Shown piece after piece: positions 44,970-56,220 of a stretch of DNA of 64,000 nucleotides. Position 1 is the first letter of the stretch; each line of letters begins with the position of its first letter. This DNA is from Halisarca cf. caerulea. Lineage: Eukaryota > Porifera > Demospongiae > Chondrillida > Halisarcidae. The notes under the pieces were generated by a model. The model did no database searches. It saw nothing but the letters and a program-made list of their open reading frames with translations, and was not told where the DNA came from. The stretch is from assembly GCA_963170055.1 (NCBI GenBank), contig CAUJGJ010000371.1:186001-250000 (forward strand), in the 5' to 3' direction. A program made the position numbers and the translations under genes.

Positions 44970-45643
44970 AAGGATCTCTAGTCTCGCGTAGCCCACACCG
45001 CTAACCTCGCCTCCATTTTTTATATGCTGCCTAACCTCACCGACCGGTGACGTCAGCATATACAAATCAGACATCACAAATGAAAATGTTAATAATAAGA
45101 TTTGTAAAGAATGACAGAGCAGTCTATAGTTGTTTAATATCATGAGATTGATTAAATGTAAATCAAAGGACAAAGATATTCTGACATCTCAAAGCCCTGC
45201 AGCGGCACATTGAACATCGTAAGGCTCGCTGCACGCAGTAGGCAGAAGCTCAATTGGCACCTGATGAGGTTAATCACCTTTCTGTATGGAGTGTTGCTCT
45301 TCTCTGCTAGCATTGCAGCCATTCGCTTGTAGAAGATGGTTGATGTCTTTGCCATACTTCCTGTTGCCGACATCTCCAGAGGGGTAAAGGTCGTTCTGTC
45401 AACTTTGATGATCCTTCTGTCATAAGCTCTTTTTTCTCTTGCTCATGCTTCCTCTATGTGGCTTCCAGTGATGATTGCTGGTTTGATCGGGCACATGGGT
45501 TAAAAACCCTTACATCCATAAATGTCCTTTCAAACCTTCCACCCCAGAAACCATAGGTTGCAATGTCAAGACGAGCGTTGTCTTGTTTGTAAATGGAGGC
45601 GAGGTTAGCGGTCTGGGCTACGCGAGACTACGTAAAGGATCTC
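44970..45643. mobile_element. MULE-like non-autonomous element carrying a retroelement fragment
   Basis: About 40-bp inverted repeats (left 44979-45018, beginning TAGTCTCGCGTAGCCC; right ending at 45630) share ACCGCTAACCTCGCCTCC. The 9-bp AAGGATCTC flanks at 44970-44978 and 45635-45643, with four extra bases (CGTA) at the right edge. Between the repeats, on the minus strand, lies the retroelement-like tail described separately. Resembles Pack-MULE style capture. Confidence 0.75.
45152..45427 (-). pseudogene. Retroelement-like ORF tail, copy 2, inside the MULE-like element
   Basis: Encodes AYDRRIIKVDRTTFTPLEMS, TSTIFYKRMAAMLAEKSNTP and LIRCQLSFCLLRAA, nearly identical to 41108-41395 but inverted relative to it, with a different 3' end. 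Incomplete, so not a functional gene. Confidence 0.6.
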
Positions 45644-45816
45644 ATGTCCCGGGGGACAGCTAATTCGGGGAACACGTGATCCTCCGAAACGTCACAGGCT
45701 ACGCCAGACTATGCTGTGACGTAGTCGGTCAGCTCCAAGGGTGTGCATGTGTCTTCGAGCCAAGCAGAAGATAAAAAGGTCGTTTGTACCATAAATTCGG
45801 ACTGAGAAACAGCAGC
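45644..45816 (+). promoter_or_regulatory. GST upstream region
   Basis: Contains palindromic TGACGTAGTC/GACGTAG motifs (45717-45730) and a weak TATA-like GATAAAAAG at about 45769-45777, 40 bp before the start codon. It adjoins the MULE-like element directly. Confidence 0.35.
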
Positions 45817-46765
45817 ATGTCTACTTACAAGCTATACTACTTTCCAGGTCGCGGGAGAGCCGAAATCATTCGCTTCGTATTCAAGCAAGCAGGCGTGGAG
45901 TTTGAAGACGTTCGCATCGCTGGCGAAGATTGGGGGAAAGATTTCAAGGAAGGTAAATTTCAAGATTATTGAGTAATCGCACCTTTTACTGAAGCTATTG
46001 ACATGTGAGAGGTTGTCTTTGTAGATTCTCCGTTCGGGTGCATGCCTTTCTTGGAAGTTGACGGCAAGAGAATCTCGGGAAGTTTTGTTTGCGCCAGATT
46101 CCTAGCAGAGAAATACGGTAGCTACCCTCCTTTGGTCTTATGGAGGATGATCGATTGACTTGCGTGGTGTCGTTTCTTCTTACATCTTGAGGTCTTGCTG
46201 GAAAAGATGCATTTGAGAATGCTGAAATAGCTAGTGTTGGTGATGCTATTAATGACTTGGGAACTGATGTTGTAAAGTTCTTATTCGAAAAAGATCCAGA
46301 AACGAAGGTATTGTGCATGTGAGCATGCACGTGTGTGTACATCCTATCTACCTTCAAATTGTTTGTATTTTGTGCATGTATACCTGTTTTGCAGGCTAAA
46401 CTGGGAAAGGAATTAAAGGAGACTAAACTTCCCATGAGGTTCAAGTACTTGGAGAGACAAGCTGCTAAAGCTGATGAGTACTTCTTTGGAAAGGTACAGT
46501 CCTTCTTCAACATTTGTGAGTCTGTGGTGTTGTACAGAGGGTTATTCATTGCTTCACACCGAGCTCATAATACATTTAGGGTATCTCCCCTTTCCTCTAG
46601 GTTACTTGGCCGGACTTGACCTTCTACTTGATCACTGAGAGTATTTTGAAGGAGAACACGACTGCTCTTGATGGATTTCCAAAACTCCAAGGCATTATGG
46701 CTAAAGTCCCTGAGCTGCCTAACATCAAGAAGTGGATAGAAGAGAGACCACAGTCTGCATTTTGA
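45817..46765 (+). CDS. Glutathione S-transferase, sigma class / prostaglandin D synthase type
   Basis: Five exons: 45817-45952, 46025-46117, 46192-46307, 46395-46493, 46601-46765; 609 nt, 202 residues, the usual length for soluble GSTs. The start [19 protein letters not shown] matches the sigma-class opening, with the catalytic Tyr at residue 7 or 8. The thioredoxin-like half continues with [16 protein letters not shown] (glutathione-binding cis-Pro and Ser region) and [14 protein letters not shown]. The helical half ends [30 protein letters not shown] and IEERPQSAF. An in-frame upstream ATG (45784) would add 11 residues but fits the family less well. Sigma GSTs conjugate glutathione to electrophiles or isomerise prostaglandin H2; the substrate cannot be told here. 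An AATAAA-type signal lies near 46941. Confidence 0.93.
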
Positions 46766-47501
46766 TTCAGTAGCTGAAATCACTATACAAGAACAGGATT
46801 TGACTAGAATCTCCATGTTGTAGTTTATTGATTTAAATTTGTCATATAATTTATTAAAGTTTGTATTGAAGTTATTGTATGTTCAACCAGACACTCTAAA
46901 ACTACGTAGTTTAGAATGTCTATATTGGTTCAACTTGATGGAATAAACAAAGTTAACCATGCTTATCAGTGGTTTCAGAGAAACCCAACCATCCACTGAC
47001 TCTGTATATACATACATAACTAGCTAGGTGCTTACAAGACTAAGTGAACTGAAGTATATATCCCATTAAACTTCTAATATAATTATTGCAAGTTCTTCGA
47101 AATAGATTAATGACCTTATAATGTATATCTCAACGAAGAAGACGCATGGTTATTATGCCTACTGTAACAATATTATACTGATCCGGCCGTGGACAACTTC
47201 CTGCATGTACATAGTACATGTAGTACTCGAGCTATTAACAATTCTAGTTGAGTGCTATCTACCAGTGGACATGCTGTGTGTGTGCTGCACTAAACCATTA
47301 ATTCAACTTTGCTCTCCATACAGATCTTGAAACTACCAAAACTCCTCCTCAAGCATACCTTGTTCTTGTCACTTGTATCCACTACTCATTCCCCCAGCTA
47401 ACCATTAACCGACCAACCTAGGTATACCTTGGAATGAACACAGAACATTCATTTTCATCACAAATACATGGAATTAACAAATTAATGCCAAGTTCATCAG
47501 T
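46766..47501. other. Intergenic region between convergent GST and RPS8
   Basis: A-T-rich, with the GST polyadenylation signal. No gene recognised; the 69-codon frame at 47121-47330 has no domain. Confidence 0.5.
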
Positions 47502-50500
47502 TTATTTTCCTTTCTTTGACTTCATCTTCCTCTGATAAAACTCTAACTCTTTCCCTTCAAGAATATAACCATCGCAGCGACCACTTTGCCCTGGTCTCGA
47601 TGATACGCAAGCTATAGAAAAGTACACATCACACACAGAGTAGACAACAGTCTACATAGCAAAACAGGTGGACAACAGCACAACGGGGGGACAGGGTGAG
47701 GGGTGGCAAATCATAGACACTCTAAACTACATAACCGGGACTGGAATCACAAAACTTGCAACATGACCATGACTGTTAAGACTTCCAGTGAAAAAATGGT
47801 GAAATGGAAGTGGAATAAATGAGTAGTCTCGTACCCAGCCCCACTTCCGCCCGCCATTTTATTTGGGCGAAGAAGTGGGTCTGGGGACTATCTGCAAATG
47901 TCTTGGCGTGCTGCAGGAGAATAGCTGAGACCAATCAGATTGCAGAATTTAGAATATTAATGAGAATGTCACATGTGATCACGCGAAGCGAGTATGGATG
48001 TTCGGATAAGAAGAAATCGATAGAAACGGCTTTGTTTTAGCAGATAGTTTCAGATGCAGGAAAGACGATTGAATATCTGAATTTGAAGGATGAGCAGAGG
48101 AAAGCCGTTATTGCCTTTCTACGGGGAAAAGATGTGTTCGTGTCCAAGTCTTTACCGACTGGCAGTGGAAAGTCGCTTTGCTTCTACCATAACATTGACT
48201 TGGAAAAGGGGGAACTGGGGTTAATCGATTCGTCAGTCCGATCGTCGGCGGTATTTATATCTATGGTCAATCTTAAATCGGCCGCTATGCCAGCGGAAAG
48301 TAATTTGAGCGAGAAAATTTTCTTCTAATTTTTCAATAGACCTTCACAGCGAGAGTAGCCGATTGGAACCATCTTCAAATTGTCTTCTCCGCTAAGGATT
48401 TTGTAAGCCAAATAATGTCATATACCACAAACGGTAGTATCCCGAGGTAAATATGTCCGTGCAGTGCACGCAGCGTCATGAGCTACAATTTGAAGGAAGA
48501 ATGGAATCAATCAGGTGAAAACTGATGAAGATACAGCGGCCACAGTGAGATAACGTCGTTTGGGGTAAAAATTCATCATAACTTTTTACCCTGAAGGATT
48601 TGAGACATCTCTCACTAATATGTGAGTTGTGAATGAAATCCTTTTCAATTAAAGCACAAAATGGAAGGAGACCTTACTTCAAAATTCCAGTTTTCCACAT
48701 TTATCGTGATATATGCACACCTAACACCTTGGTTCGTGAGCAACAAGTGGGAAACTTGCATGACCGTTATGCAGTAAGCATTGTTGAAGATGATGCTGCA
48801 GATCACTTGCGGACAGAGATTTATTGTCTGTTTTCTTTATATGACAAGGGTGCCGAATCTACGAGCCATCTCCAGTACTGGACGGCAACCCTATTCTTAT
48901 TATGTTTGCAAATACTAGACAAATAAAATTTCGTAGAACAAAATTTCACAAGTCCATCCTATTTGCAAAATACGTAAAAATGATGGTAAAAATTCTGCAA
49001 CGTAGGATACCGTATATCCCCTAACTTTTTGGCAGAGTAAATTTCAGGTCAATGGTTAGAACCGGAAGCGCAACGAAAAAATAAGGAAATATGACGGCAA
49101 ATTAGGGTTGTGATGAAAAATTAGGTACAAAATGGCAGAATCGTTGTCACGGTTTCTTTTCATGGTTAATACTTATCATGCGTACATTTACCAGTGGGAG
49201 GCTGAAATCGATACTTAACTCTTTTTGAAACATAAATCTGGTAAATACGACATGTTAGAAGGTATGCGTGTCTATATCCATTCTGTTGTTTTGCCAGCAA
49301 GGAACTCAAACCAGGGGTGAAAATTAAAACTCGCCTGCCAGCCCGAGGCGAGTAGATTCTACCACGGGCTAGTAAAACTAATAAAGATGGGCGCCCGTGT
49401 GGCCAGTAAGACTACCCTTCCAGCAACATGGCTGATCTAAGTTCTCCAGCCATAGCTTTGAAAAGAATTCAAGTACAGCTACTTAAGTTGCAACGAAGGA
49501 AGCTTAGGATTATTACCCTTCAAAAGTAGGGCTGAAATCAATTTTATCAAAGTAGTTTTTGAATGCGTCCCGAAAATTTCTATTTTTGCCTTAGAGATCT
49601 AGAAGCCCTGGGCACTTAGCAGGCTTCTGCACTCGTGCCGTCATAGATCTGTGGTGTTCAGTCTGGGGCTAAGGCTTGCAGGTAAACATTCAATCTCACA
49701 GTTATTTTAGAAAGAAGACAACTGTGGTTTCTTTTATGGGGGGTAGGGGGGAGGGTTAAAGAAGATATTTAGCCCCCCCCCCCCCCCTCTGACCTGGGAC
49801 CCAGTTGCCCCAACCTCCCCCCTCACTTGAATTCCTGTAACACACATGCATAATTGCAACAGACTAATCTATGTATGTACTGTATTCAGAAACTACTTGA
49901 GTGGCACAAAGGAGCCTCAAGAAAATTGTTAAAGGCCCCACCTGCTAACTCACTATACCTCGCTATTGCCCCTCTCCTTTCTGTGCCTTGCATACATTGA
50001 TTTGTAGGCAAAGCACAAAAATTGTAGGAAAATAAGGGAAGGGTGCATGGTAAAAGATCCCCTTTACAGACATCACACCGCGCAATAGACCGCAATAGAC
50101 CCTAGTGTACATGAAGACATTAGCTGCTATCAAGTACTAAAGTAGCATAATAATGACTATATCAGCTGGGCTAGTAAATGGATGCTTGGGCTGGTATCTT
50201 TTAGGTGTCACTAGCCCAGGTGGCTAGTGAAGGAAAATGTTAGTTTACACCCCTGCAAACGATCAAATGATAAACACTACAGTGTTCTCCCCAGGATTTT
50301 TTTAAGGCACTTAGCAATCGCAAGTTACTACACCAATAGCAAACCCTCACAATCCAACGGTTACACAATGTTATTGCCACAATCTAATAGTAAACATAAT
50401 ATGTAAGTGAATCAAAAAAGTACTGTTCAATTAAATATGTTCATATGTCTAAAATTAAGGCAGTCCAGATAAGGAGAACATTCCAAGGAAAATCTGATCT

Positions 50501-53500
50501 CCATCTTGGATCAGCACAGCTGCTGCAGTGCTTGGCAGTACTAGAGCTAGGAGTGCTATCAGCGGGTACGTTTCGCATTTTTGCGCGCAATGAGAACACC
50601 CGTTCACATAATTATGTGTATCGCGCCTTTGCCTAAAAATGGCCGCTGTTTGCGCTATTTGGTTTATTCGGCCTAAGAAAAGGAAGGAATGATGAGAACG
50701 GTACTGATTTAAGTAACTGCAATCTGTTTTAAGTTGCATATATAAAATCTTACGTTTGATAAACAGTTACTTTCAACGAAGCTACCTGTTTTGTCAAGTT
50801 TTCTTGGTAAGTGCAACCATGGTAAAACTGATAATGTTTTAGAGGACAGTCACAGGCTAATTTAAGGAGTAGCGGCCGCTAAGCCTTCTAAAATGAAGGA
50901 ATAGCGGGCCGCTACTCTAAAATGGCCTGGTGAGAGCACTGCACTACCTTGTGTTACATTAGATACCAAACGAGCAAAGGATCAGGTAAACAGGCCTATA
51001 AGGAAGAAAATATTTTCAGATGTTACAGCTGACAAAAATAGAGCAGGGTTTTATCTGGGGTCAATTTTTTTGTGGGAGAACCTACACAAATGTTTGTACA
51101 TATGTATATACACCATGTACAGCGGGGCGCTGCACAGTGCATACTATTCAATGATATTAAAAACTATACTTGTGCATGCAGCATACATACCAGTTTGTCT
51201 TACAGAATAATGATGAAGATGAGGCAATGGCAAATTATAGTGATGTATGTAATGGGGGATGGGGGGGTATGTATGTAGAATGATAGTGATGTAAGCTAGG
51301 GGGGTCTGGGGGTATGCTTCCCCAAGAACATTTTTAGTTTTCTTATGCCACAGAAGGTGATAAATGAGGCTGTTTTACACCACTCAAGTTGTTTCTGAAT
51401 ACAGTCCACAGATCAGTCTGTTGCAACTGTGCGTGTCCCAGTATTCCTTCACAAAAAATTAAGCCTGCATAATTTTATTTTGGGGGAACCTTTCTGCTTA
51501 GGGGGGGGAACCATACCCAGGTTCCCCCCTAGATAAAACCCTGTAGAGTCAAAGACTAAAAATCAGAGAACATTACTTTTCGGCAAGAGTTAAAGTATAA
51601 CCTAACCCTGTTTGGGCCAGCGCTGAATAATTAGGGTGTTGAATACCGTATATCCGGAAATATTGGCAACATTTTTAATTTGGTGGTTTGGCGGTCAGGA
51701 TCAAAATCGCCAAATTTCTATCACCAAATTCATATAAACCTACTTACTATGCTTTGTCCTTGCTATGCAACCGCCAAATTCAATTTTCGCCAAAATTTCA
51801 TTACAGCTTGATCTTGTGCAAATCGCCAAATTTAATGATCGCCAATATTTCCGGATACACGGTAATTAAAAACTACCATGATGGCACTATTGTGCTACCT
51901 TAAGGTGGCGGGTCGACCTGCCATTTTGTATAGGCATAATCGTATTCATAATTCATTGTGAATAACATTAAGGAAACATTTGTCACATGTTCGCATGTGA
52001 TGTGGAACCGCAGTATAGTTTGTTCGTAAATCGATTGTTCACTTGTTAGGTGAAAATACTGGGCCAGGCATTTTTACACGATTAATGGCAGATTAGCGGC
52101 GAAATGACTTGTGAAAACCTGCGTTCTTTTGTGCGTTGTGAGGATCTCTCTTGGTTTGATTCGGTATCTACTTCCACGATCACGTAAGGCCGCCGTGATC
52201 CATACGTTTACTAAGTTAGTAACTTGTCTTTTCTATTTCTTTTGATCGTCAATGTTCATTGTACGCCCTTAGCATCGTAGATGAAGTCGATTTTGTGCTT
52301 AGCATGTCATAATAAGCCAGTAATCGTACCAACACTGAAGTTTTCGATCGGTATCGGTACCCTCCTACCTGCGGGATAACATAAAAGGGAAGCTAGAGCG
52401 ATTTTATCATTCGATAATCCTTCCCGAACTTGTTTTACCACGGTACACAAGCAAAACAACCAATACGGAAACCATTCGTGGAAACTAAAGTGTGATTGCG
52501 CAATTTTCGTATCGTGTGTGTATCATGTGATAGAGTAAAGTTTTGCACTTTTACTTGGACTGAAGTCTTATTATACGTCCTATTTGCTCAAAAATTGTGC
52601 TATGGCTGCCAAATTCTTATCCGTGTCACGTTGCAGTCAGCAGAACAAATCTACGTATTAGTTTTCCCGGAAGTGAAGCCAATCGCATACCACAGTGAAA
52701 ATTTCGAAGACGATTTCCACCCATCGTTCTCTTTTTGGATGGTTCTTGCCCAACGTTTGGTATTTTCTTAAAGTAATACGTAGATTTGTAGATGTATGTT
52801 ATTTAAATGTTTCTAAGGTGTTTAAAAGGTGGTGTGTCGCTTCTTGAAGGTTTAAAGCGTATATTAGCTGTTCCAAGTTTACGCGTTCTTCACGCAGCCA
52901 CTCGTCGTCGTATATACTTATGAATACTTTTTACAAGTAGCTTAACTATTCGTTTGTGTAGCATTGAGTAAAAATGAACTATATCCTTTGTCGCGAATGA
53001 CTATTTCGGCGATTTTTGGGACAATTGCAAAGTATGCAAAAGGTAGACCCGCCCCCTTAAACCAGTCGAAAGCCATAGTTCCTGATCCTACTGGTCGTCT
53101 CTGCTGATATCCCACCACCGACATTCATCAAGCGCACATCAAAGTATTGTCAGTATAGAAACAAGATGACAGCACGAAGACGCAGATTCAGGGACGTACA
53201 GTCGAGTATTAATGGGCCAACTAATGAGCTGTGAGCACAGGATGGCAAGTCGTCTAGCACGTTCTTCCACGTGTCCGCTGACGCCCTACAGGCGTGTAGC
53301 TGGAGTATTATTGCATGCATAATAGTATTAGCCATAAAAATTCTGATTTTCGTGTGCAAAGTAACCCGCAAAATTTAGACTCTGTGAAAATTTTGATCTA
53401 AGGCTTTCTACAGGATTTTGCGAAAATAGTGAAATAAATACTTCTATGGTATTCTTAAAGTAGGGTTTAGTTGTGTAGACTAAATATGGCATGGGTTGTG

Positions 53501-56161
53501 TGGGAGACTAGTTTGTGATGATTGGGAAAACTTCTCCCTCCCACTTGCTGAAGGCTGAAGGGGTGGCTCCAGTATTGCACACAATAGACAGCAACACACA
53601 CCATAGACCCTAAATACCAAAACTGGCAACTCCCGCAGATTAGTGAAGCCAAGCGCGCTGTCACAACCGGAATATTCAATTTAGGATGACGAACGTTTAC
53701 AAACTGCGATGTGCAAACCGGAGTAGCAGCATAAAGGTGCACCATGTTCAAGCGTTCATTCACTCGTTCATTCTGCATTCGTTTGCCCTTCGTTCGTTTG
53801 TTCATAACAAATTGTTTAAATTAGTATGGGAAGTACCGTATGTGAATGGCTAGAAGTCGTCATATCTCGTCTATTGTGACCGAGGAGCCTCTTTGAAGTA
53901 TTTTACTTTGTGCAGTGTTTGCCTACCTATGCACGGTAAGAACTGTGTAGGCTAATAAAGGTTGTTTCTCTGAAAATGTGTACAAGGAATTCAACGGCTG
54001 TTTTTCTTCGAAGAACGTATTGTGTCCTTCACTTTCTGGACTTCAAGTTAACCTTTTAAGGCCCAATAGCCAATTAATTGGCTCAACAAGACCTCACCCT
54101 TAAGACCCGTGATACGCGAACATTGAGCAATCAAAAAAGAATATATACTGAAAGTTAGCCTAGGGTTTCAGTATATTACTGTGCAAAATTTACAGTGTTC
54201 TCACTGTATAAAAGAGCAGTAGAAATTGGCTATCTAACGCACTTGTTCATAATAAACGCTAGCATACTGGTTATTTTACGATAGTTTACTGAGTTGCACA
54301 ATAATAAAATGTCTACAGTTTGTTAGGTGCAATCAAAAACGCACAATTTTGGACGAAGGACAGGTTTTTCTACTATACATCAAGCATAAATAGAGAGAAC
54401 AAGAGGTATCACTGCGAAATGTAAGCAGTTTGTGGGAAAAGCTCGCCTTTGTCTTTGTCGATATTTTCCAATTTTCTGAGGTTTGCAACTTCGCCTGCGA
54501 GGAAACATTTGCCGAAACATGTAATTGGACCAGAAGGACTACTGGTATGCTTCTAACTTGTTTCAATGTCATTGTTCACCAGTTTGTACTCTGACGTATT
54601 GTATACCTTGTCGAAACCCCTTTTTTTCTTTCTTGTTAAAATGCCATTTCGTCTATTTTTAGGGCATTTTTTAGTCTTCCGAATGACTTATATTACTTAG
54701 TTGGGCATCTTCGTATTTTGAATGGGTACAAAGCGGCTAGATTTGGGGGTACATGTGGTGAAATTTTTTGTTGTCACAATCAAAACATACAGGTGGAACA
54801 ATTTACTGCCAAACTTGATTAGATTTGCCTCATGCAAAAATTCGGCAACGTAGACCTAACCAATGATGTTTCTGGCTAGACACCTGAGTGTTTTTCACTT
54901 AGAAGAAGTGTACAAATCAAGGAAAATACACTTCTAAAAGTTTGCACCAATATATTGGCTTACGGGCGTTAAGAGTCTAATGATGACATAAGAACGCAGG
55001 CGGTAAAAGGTTAATATAAAAAGTGTACGAAACGTTGGAGAATCGAAACCAGATTAAATGTTTAAGCCCTTACACCACATTTGGTCTAAAGGGTTAGAAA
55101 TAATAAGAAAAGTTCATGCCCACCCTCCGTTTAACACGCTTGTTTCCTTGCAGTTTGTATTCATACTGTAGACATAGACGATACACAGCATACAAATGTT
55201 GTAGTTGCCAGTTCCGGTATTAAGGTCTATGCACATACCATGCCACATAAGCCACACATCCAGACTGATTTCATATGTATGTTATCTAACCATAAAGTCT
55301 TCCAGAATTAAACTGCTCTTCAACATGAGGATCTGTCTTAGCATTACTCTTTCTTTTCTCCAGTTTACGCAAAACATGATTGGACTTCTTTGTAGTTTCA
55401 TCCTCGGTCTCCTAGAGATGACACACACACAACACATATAAAGCAATGTCTATGGCTTACGCACAGCTGTACATCCCCACACACCTTTGACTGGCCCTTC
55501 TTTCTTCCAATGGGAACACCATAGTGACGCTCGTACCACTGCCTGAATGGTGTAGCATCAATCTGAACAATGCAGTTCTTCACTAACGTCTTAGTCCTGA
55601 CAAGTTCATTGTTGCTGGCATTGTACACAACGTCTAGTACTCGAGTCTTCCGCGTCACAGCCTCCGAACCCCAGGAATAGTTCCCATGGTCCAAACGTAG
55701 AGCTCTGTACTTCTTGTTCCCTCCTCGTGTCCGCACCACGTGAATTCTCTTCGGAGAAATCTACACACCGATCACATACAAACTTTTCACACACACTTTC
55801 CTTACGCAACGCTAGCCACCGGTACAATACCATCAGAAACAATAACCTTACAAATCTACGATTCACCAAGGCAGAGTAAGTTATATAAGAAATTCATGCT
55901 ACCTTAGTATTTGCTGCTGGTCTCCCCGATTCAAACTTCCTCCGTTTTCTAATCGGCTTCCTTTTGCCACCAGTAGCTCTTCGCTTATGCCAACTATCTC
56001 TAGTTATACCTAAGCACAATAAAGCAATACATATGCTAGTCCAAAAGCTATCATCGCATACAGGACAAACAAATAAGATAACCAGAATACTGGATAAGAC
56101 AAGAAGATACTATAAATATCTATATCAACACAACAAAGAAGAGATTCTTTCGCTTACCCAT
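47502..56161 (-). CDS. RPS8: Small-subunit ribosomal protein eS8
   Basis: Exons in coding order: 56158-56161 (ATGG), 55903-56009, 55485-55760, 55291-55411, 47502-47611 (stop 47502-47504). They total 618 nt in one frame, 205 residues (animal eS8 is about 208). The protein reads [80 protein letters not shown] and [20 protein letters not shown], ending KMKSKKGK. It is a structural component of the 40S subunit. The first three introns are short (73-148 bp), but the last is 7,679 bp (47612-55290), very long for a ribosomal-protein gene and filled with transposons. I searched by eye for box C/D snoRNAs in the introns and saw none that was convincing. It shares a 59-bp head-to-head promoter with Ku80. 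Confidence 0.95.
47819..48940 (+). pseudogene. RecQ-like helicase and HIRAN-like relics in RPS8 intron 4
   Basis: At 48068-48190 a plus-strand frame reads [20 protein letters not shown] then [11 protein letters not shown], the Q-motif-like region and Walker A of RecQ-type DEXH helicases; similarity then stops. At 48660-48870 another frame reads [32 protein letters not shown], which resembles the HIRAN-like module (HVYRDVW...NxHDRYAV) often found near helicase or mobile-element genes in aquatic invertebrates. Both pieces are degraded. The left edge at 47822 begins TAGTCTCGTACCCAG and folds imperfectly with ACTA at about 47890, hinting at a transposon end. Antisense to RPS8 and not part of it. 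Confidence 0.45.
49307..50260. mobile_element. hAT-like element, 5-bp target duplication (first of three)
   Basis: 49312-50255 (944 bp) has inverted ends CAGGGGTGAAAATTAAAACT and CAGGGGTGTAAACTAACATT and a 5-bp duplication CAAAC (49307-49311 and 50256-50260). Some hAT groups make 5-bp duplications. It lies in RPS8 intron 4. No transposase. Confidence 0.75.
50275..50946. mobile_element. hAT-like element, 5-bp target duplication (second of three)
   Basis: 50280-50941 (662 bp) has inverted ends CAGTGTTCTCCCCAGG and CAGTGCTCTCACCAGG, with CACTA duplicated at 50275-50279 and 50942-50946. Lies only 19 bases after the preceding element's right duplication boundary region. The same terminus occurs at 62874-63899. 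Confidence 0.75.
51039..51548. mobile_element. hAT-like element, 5-bp target duplication (third of three)
   Basis: 51044-51543 (500 bp) has inverted ends CAGGGTTTTATCTGGGG and CAGGGTTTTATCTAGGGG, with TAGAG at 51039-51043 and 51544-51548. Internal hairpin GGGTCTGGGGG / CCCCCA-type segment. Related copies begin at 43447 and 63182. Confidence 0.78.
51644..51864. mobile_element. MITE with ends TACCGTATATCCGG
   Basis: 221 bp. TACCGTATATCCGGAAATAT at the left is inverted at the right (ATATTTCCGGATACACGGTA), with GCCAAATT motifs repeated inside. A TA-type duplication could be hidden in the terminal TA. The partial sequence ATACCGTATATCCCC at 49006 is a likely fragment of a relative. Confidence 0.7.
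51865..54047. other. RPS8 intron 4, unassigned part
   Basis: No domain-bearing frame. The 91-codon frame at 52496-52771 and the 112-codon minus frame at 53467-53805 are not recognised and lack supporting splice context. Confidence 0.45.
54048..55014. mobile_element. TTAA-flanked non-autonomous element in RPS8 intron 4
   Basis: TTAA|CCTTTTAAGGCCC at 54048 and GGCGGTAAAAGG|TTAA at 55011-55014 enclose 959 bp. Ends are inverted (CCTTTTA). Subterminal motifs CCAATA...ATTGGC and CTTAAGACCCG/CGGGCGTTAAG are also mirrored. TTAA duplication suggests piggyBac or Kolobok mobilisation. No coding frame. Confidence 0.55.
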
Positions 56162-56220
56162 ATCTTCCTTCTCCCCAACACGTGGTTGAGATTACGCAAG
56201 ACGCGCCCTACTGGAGAAAA
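56162..56220. promoter_or_regulatory. 59-bp head-to-head promoter of RPS8 and Ku80
   Basis: Only 59 bp separate the two start codons (RPS8 ATG 56159-56161 on -, Ku80 ATG 56221 on +). It holds a CACGTG E-box at 56179-56184 and pyrimidine-rich CTTCCTTCTCCCC on the plus strand. No TATA box is seen. Both genes must be transcribed from within or across this interval unless upstream untranslated exons overlap the partner gene. Confidence 0.75.

Noticed and set aside
55412..56157. Box C/D snoRNAs in the short RPS8 introns, as found in vertebrates
   Set aside because: GATGAT-like motifs occur but no matched C box, D box and terminal stem could be found by eye.
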